DNA from: an uncultured delta proteobacterium
GTDB lineage: Bacteria > Myxococcota_A > Polyangia > Polyangiales > Polyangiaceae
Direction: 5' to 3'
DNA: 8,267 bases
Assembly (NCBI GenBank): GCA_903893335.1
Contig: CAITLX010000227.1
Coordinates: 1 to 8,267 of the forward strand
Every line of letters begins with the position of its first letter. Position 1 is the stretch's first letter. The notes under the pieces were generated by a model, which did not search any database, was not told the origin of the DNA, and was given only the letters and a program-made list of their open reading frames with translations. The position numbers and the translations under genes were made by a program. Below, piece after piece: positions 5,718 to 8,267 of this stretch.

Positions 5718-7865
5718 GTGGCCGACGACACCCTGAAGCAGACGCGCGACACGGCGCGGTCGTTCGAGCAGCGTGGGCTGCTCGACGCCGCCGTGCAGGC
5801 GTACCTGCGCATCGGCGACGTCGACGAGGCGGTGCGCGTGCTCGTCGCGGCCCGCCGCTTCGCCGAGGCTGGCGCCGTCATCATGCAGGCGCTCGGCGTC
5901 GCCGACATGCGCCAGGCGCGCGCGCTGCCCCCCAACGGCAAGCGCCTCGCGCTCAAGGCCGCCGTCTGCTTCGCCCACGCGGGCGAGACGCAGCGCGCCG
6001 TCGATCTCTACGTCGCGCTCGACGAGCGCGCGCGCGCGGCCGACCTCTTGCAGAAAGCGGGCGACATGGTCGGCGCCGCGCGCCTGCAAGGCGGCGGCGG
6101 CACGGCGTCGGCGGCCCTCGGCATCGCGGGGGCGCACCCGACCGGCGGCGCCACCACGTTCCAGACCGCGCAGCGGCTCGAGGCCGCGGGCAACTTCCAG
6201 CACGCGCTCGAGGCGTACGTGCAGCTCCGGCAGTTCGGTCACGCCGGGCGCGTCGCGCGGGCGCTCGGTCGCCTCGCCGAGGCCGGTCAGCTCTTCGCCG
6301 AGGCGGGCATGTCGTTCGACGCCGCGCAGGCGTGGCTCGAGATGGGCGACACCGGCAAGGGGCTCGACGCGCTCGTGCGCGTCCCGCGCGACGACCCGCG
6401 CTACCGCACCGCGTGCCTGCACGCCATCCGCGTGGCCAGCGAGCTGGGCGTGCTCGACTTCCAGCTCGAGCACTTCCTCGCGCAGTTCGTCGCCACCGCC
6501 CCGCAGGAGCCCACCGAGGTCGAGGCGCTCTACGTGCTCGCGCGGCTCTACCAGCGCCACGAGTTCCCCGAGAACGCGCGCGAGTCGTTGCAGAAGGTGC
6601 TCGCGGCGAGCCCGCGCGGCTACCGCGACGCCGCCGAGCGGCTCGCGGCCCTCGACGTCGAGCTGCGCGGCTCGGCGCGCGTCTACGACCAGATCCTGCG
6701 CGAGGAGGCGAGCTTCCGCCGCGACGACTTCGACCGCAACGCGCGCAACGCCTCGCGCCCCCTGCCGGACCTGCCCGACCTGCCCGATCTCCCCGACCTG
6801 CCCCCGCTGCCCGGCGCGCCTGCGCCGCGCGCGCCCGCCCGCGCTCCGGCAGGCGGCACCCAGGCGTTTACCGCTGGCGGCGGCGCCCCGCGCCCGACGC
6901 CGCAGCCCATCGCTCCCCCCTCGAACGCGACGGCCTACGGGCGCCCCGCCTCCAGCCCCCCCGGCCCGGGGCCGTCGGCGCCCGCCGTCTCGATGCCGCC
7001 GCCGTCGTTGGCCCCGATGTCGGGCGCGCAGATGGTGCCCGGCATGATCATCGCCGACCGCTACCGCCTCGAGCAGAAGCTCGGGCAGGGCGGCATGGCC
7101 GTCGTCTACCAGGCCGCCGACCTCGAGCTCGGCGAGTCCATCGCGATCAAGGTCTTCACGCAGGTCGTCGAAGACGAGCAGATGATCACGCGCTTCAAGC
7201 AGGAGCTCTCGCTGTCGCGCCAGCTCTCGCACCCCAACATCGTCCGGCTCTACGACATCGGCTCGCACCAGGGCATGCGCTTCATCACGATGGAGCTGCT
7301 CGTCGGCACCGATCTGCGCGGCCGCATGCGCAAGGCCATGGGGTTCGTCACCGCGCTCGACTACCTGCTGCAAGCCTGCGCCGGCTTGCAGGTCGCGCAC
7401 GACCGCGGCGTCATCCACCGCGACATCAAGCCCGAGAACTTCTTCGTCACCCTCGACGAGAAGATCAAAATCATGGATTTCGGCATCGCGAAGCGTCAGG
7501 CCACCCCCGGCCTGACCATCGCGGGCATGATCGCCGGCACGCCCGAGTACATGTCCCCCGAGCAGGCGACCAACTTCGCCAACGTCACGGGCTCGACCGA
7601 CATCTACGCGCTCGGCGTCATCGCCTACGAGTTCTTCACCGGGTCGGTGCCCTTCACGCACCCCGAGATCTTCCCGCTGCTCATGAAGCACGTGAACGAC
7701 ACGCCCGACGCGCCGCGCGCGCGCAACCCCCAGGTCCCCGCCGACCTCGAGGCCATCATCCTGCGCTGCCTCGAGAAGCAGCCCGCGGCGCGCTTCAAGA
7801 GCTGCAGCGATCTCGGCCGCGCGCTGCTCGACGTCCGCCGGAGGCTCGCGGCCGAGGGGGGCTGA
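5718..7865 (+). CDS. TPR-like repeat protein with C-terminal Hanks-type Ser/Thr kinase
   Basis: The 715-aa product has three parts. Residues about 10-316 are Ala-rich helical hairpins of TPR type (for example SFEQRGLLDAAVQAYLRIGD, AQRLEAAGNFQHALEAYVQL, LARLYQRHEFPENARESLQK). Residues 349-442 are a Pro-rich linker opening with an LPD repeat. Residues about 449-712 are a complete protein kinase: Gly loop GQGGMAVVY (456-464, third Gly replaced by Ala), Lys478, helix-C Glu496, HRDIKPEN (567-574, catalytic Asp569), DFG (587-589) and GTPEYMSPEQ (607-616). Every catalytic residue is present and it is an RD kinase, so it should be active; Thr596, Thr600 and Thr608 are possible activation-loop phosphosites. 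No membrane span or signal peptide is visible, so it is probably cytosolic, unlike the many bacterial kinases with an N-terminal kinase, a membrane helix and an outer sensor. Substrates are unknown; the abutting PilT-type ATPases are the obvious candidates, recruited through the TPR region. GTG 5718 is chosen because it abuts the upstream stop and is preceded by GAGGA. Confidence 0.93.
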   Translation: MADDTLKQTRDTARSFEQRGLLDAAVQAYLRIGDVDEAVRVLVAARRFAEAGAVIMQALGVADMRQARALPPNGKRLALKAAVCFAHAGETQRAVDLYVALDERARAADLLQKAGDMVGAARLQGGGGTASAALGIAGAHPTGGATTFQTAQRLEAAGNFQHALEAYVQLRQFGHAGRVARALGRLAEAGQLFAEAGMSFDAAQAWLEMGDTGKGLDALVRVPRDDPRYRTACLHAIRVASELGVLDFQLEHFLAQFVATAPQEPTEVEALYVLARLYQRHEFPENARESLQKVLAASPRGYRDAAERLAALDVELRGSARVYDQILREEASFRRDDFDRNARNASRPLPDLPDLPDLPDLPPLPGAPAPRAPARAPAGGTQAFTAGGGAPRPTPQPIAPPSNATAYGRPASSPPGPGPSAPAVSMPPPSLAPMSGAQMVPGMIIADRYRLEQKLGQGGMAVVYQAADLELGESIAIKVFTQVVEDEQMITRFKQELSLSRQLSHPNIVRLYDIGSHQGMRFITMELLVGTDLRGRMRKAMGFVTALDYLLQACAGLQVAHDRGVIHRDIKPENFFVTLDEKIKIMDFGIAKRQATPGLTIAGMIAGTPEYMSPEQATNFANVTGSTDIYALGVIAYEFFTGSVPFTHPEIFPLLMKHVNDTPDAPRARNPQVPADLEAIILRCLEKQPAARFKSCSDLGRALLDVRRRLAAEGG
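6762..6815 (+). repeat. 9-bp tandem repeat encoding LPD units
   Basis: Four consecutive 9-bp units (6762-6797) encode LPD, LPD, LPD, LPD (kinase residues 349-360), followed by two degenerate units encoding LPP and LPG (6798-6815). The units differ at wobble positions (ccg/ccc, gac/gat, ctg/ctc). The repeat marks the junction between the helical-repeat region and the Pro-rich linker and could vary in copy number by slippage, changing linker length without shifting frame. Confidence 0.8.
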
Positions 7866-7874
7866 CGCCCCTCG

Positions 7875-7888
7875 CTCCGCGCGCGGAG
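7875..7888 (+). repeat. 14-bp perfect inverted repeat overlapping a ribosome binding site
   Basis: CTCCGCG followed directly by CGCGGAG forms a perfect palindrome in the 29-bp gap between the kinase stop and the next gene. In RNA it can fold as a 5-bp stem (7875-7879 with 7884-7888) closing a CGCG tetraloop. The 3' arm contains four of the five bases of the downstream GGAGG Shine-Dalgarno. No U-tract follows, so it is not an intrinsic terminator. Confidence 0.55.
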
Positions 7889-7889
7889 G
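7885..7889 (+). promoter_or_regulatory. Strong Shine-Dalgarno deciding the TTG start at 7895
   Basis: GGAGG is followed by a 5-nt spacer and TTG at 7895-7897. No in-frame ATG or GTG lies near it, and the reading frame turns protein-like (basic residues then a membrane helix) immediately after this TTG, so the site fixes the start. Confidence 0.7.
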
Positions 7890-7894
7890 CTCGC

Positions 7895-8267
7895 TTGGCG
7901 TTTCTCGGCGGTCGCACGGCGCGGCGGCTGGCCTGGGCCATCGGCCTGACGGCCGCGCTCCCGCTCGCCGCGAGCATCTACTTCGCCGGTCGGCTCGTGG
8001 ACAAGGCCTTCGCGCAGGCGTTTCCGCCCGAGCTCGGCCAGCACCTCGACCGCTCGCTCGGCGTCTACCAGGAGCTCGCGCGCGCGACCAAGGAGGCGAT
8101 GCGCAGCGAGGCCGACGCGCTGAGCGCGAGCGCCACGCTGCGCGCAGCCGCCGCGCGCGGCGACGTCGAGGCCGTCGCGGGCGACCTCGCGCGCAAGCTC
8201 GGCGAGTCGCCGCACCTCGCCTCGCTCGCCGTGCGCAGCGCCGACGGCGCGCCGCTGGTCACGCGCG
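7895..8267 (+). CDS. Membrane-anchored sensor protein, probably histidine kinase (N-terminal 124 residues; 3' end beyond window)
   Basis: The open frame starts at TTG and continues to the right edge with no stop. The N-terminus has basic residues (GGRTARR, 5-11), then one hydrophobic helix (about 12-31, LAWAIGLTAALPLAASIYFA) with the positive-inside pattern of an uncleaved signal anchor. It is followed by a helical, charged presumed periplasmic region (about 34-124) with segments such as LDRSLGVYQELARATKEAMRSEADAL and LGESPHLASLAVRSADGAPL. A membrane helix followed by a long helix and a PAS/Cache-like strand pattern (LASLAVRSADG) resembles the front of deltaproteobacterial NtrY-like sensor histidine kinases. 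No kinase core lies inside the window, so the enzymatic class is inferred; a chemoreceptor or a diguanylate cyclase are alternatives. It follows the Ser/Thr kinase by 29 bp, and its ribosome site is partly masked by an inverted repeat, pointing to coupled translation. Confidence 0.75.
   Translation, partial: MAFLGGRTARRLAWAIGLTAALPLAASIYFAGRLVDKAFAQAFPPELGQHLDRSLGVYQELARATKEAMRSEADALSASATLRAAAARGDVEAVAGDLARKLGESPHLASLAVRSADGAPLVTR

Noticed and set aside
5773..7047. 424-codon overlapping plus-strand frame inside the kinase gene
   Set aside because: Ser/Arg/Ala-rich shadow of the repeat and Pro-rich coding region; the true frame carries complete TPR-like and kinase motifs.
7875..7888. Palindrome as an intrinsic transcription terminator after the kinase gene
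   Set aside because: No U-tract follows, the stem is short, and a new gene with a strong ribosome site starts immediately.
1..8267. tRNA, rRNA, CRISPR array, insertion sequence or integrase signals
   Set aside because: Reading both strands showed no cloverleaf or rRNA-like sequence, no regularly spaced repeats and no transposase-like product.

Overview
The window is very GC-rich, with strong G/C preference at third codon positions. Together with extra PilT-family motor ATPases and a eukaryotic-like Ser/Thr kinase carrying a long helical-repeat region, this suggests a myxobacterium (Myxococcota, formerly Deltaproteobacteria), possibly of the Sandaracinus/Polyangium side. That placement is inference from composition and gene content; no marker gene is present.

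Layout. Bases 1-644 hold the 5' part of an unrecognised protein gene on the minus strand that runs off the left edge. A short divergent intergenic region (645-716) follows. A second unrecognised protein (320 aa) is encoded on the plus strand at 717-1679. A 66-bp gap with a plausible extended -10 box leads into a tightly packed plus-strand operon: (i) 1746-4637, a 963-aa fusion of about 550 residues of HEAT-type repeats to a complete PilT-type ATPase; (ii) 4641-5717, a free-standing 358-aa PilT-family ATPase; (iii) 5718-7865, a 715-aa cytosolic protein with an N-terminal TPR-like region, a proline-rich linker and a C-terminal Hanks-type Ser/Thr kinase; (iv) 7895 to the right edge, the N-terminus of a membrane-anchored sensor-like protein, probably a histidine kinase, starting at TTG behind a strong Shine-Dalgarno sequence. 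The gaps between (i)-(ii), (ii)-(iii) and (iii)-(iv) are 3, 0 and 29 bp, so co-transcription and translational coupling are likely.

How the genes may work together. PilT-family ATPases are hexameric motors that depolymerise type IV pili at the cytoplasmic face of the inner membrane. Here two different PilT-type subunits, one with a large protein-interaction solenoid, are co-encoded with a soluble kinase that has its own interaction repeats and with a membrane sensor. The simplest hypothesis is a signalling-controlled accessory motor: the two ATPases form one motor or two alternating motors, the HEAT region docks it to a partner, and the kinase and sensor adjust its activity. This is inference from synteny; no pilus structural gene is present. 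I saw no tRNA, rRNA, CRISPR array, insertion sequence or phage gene.
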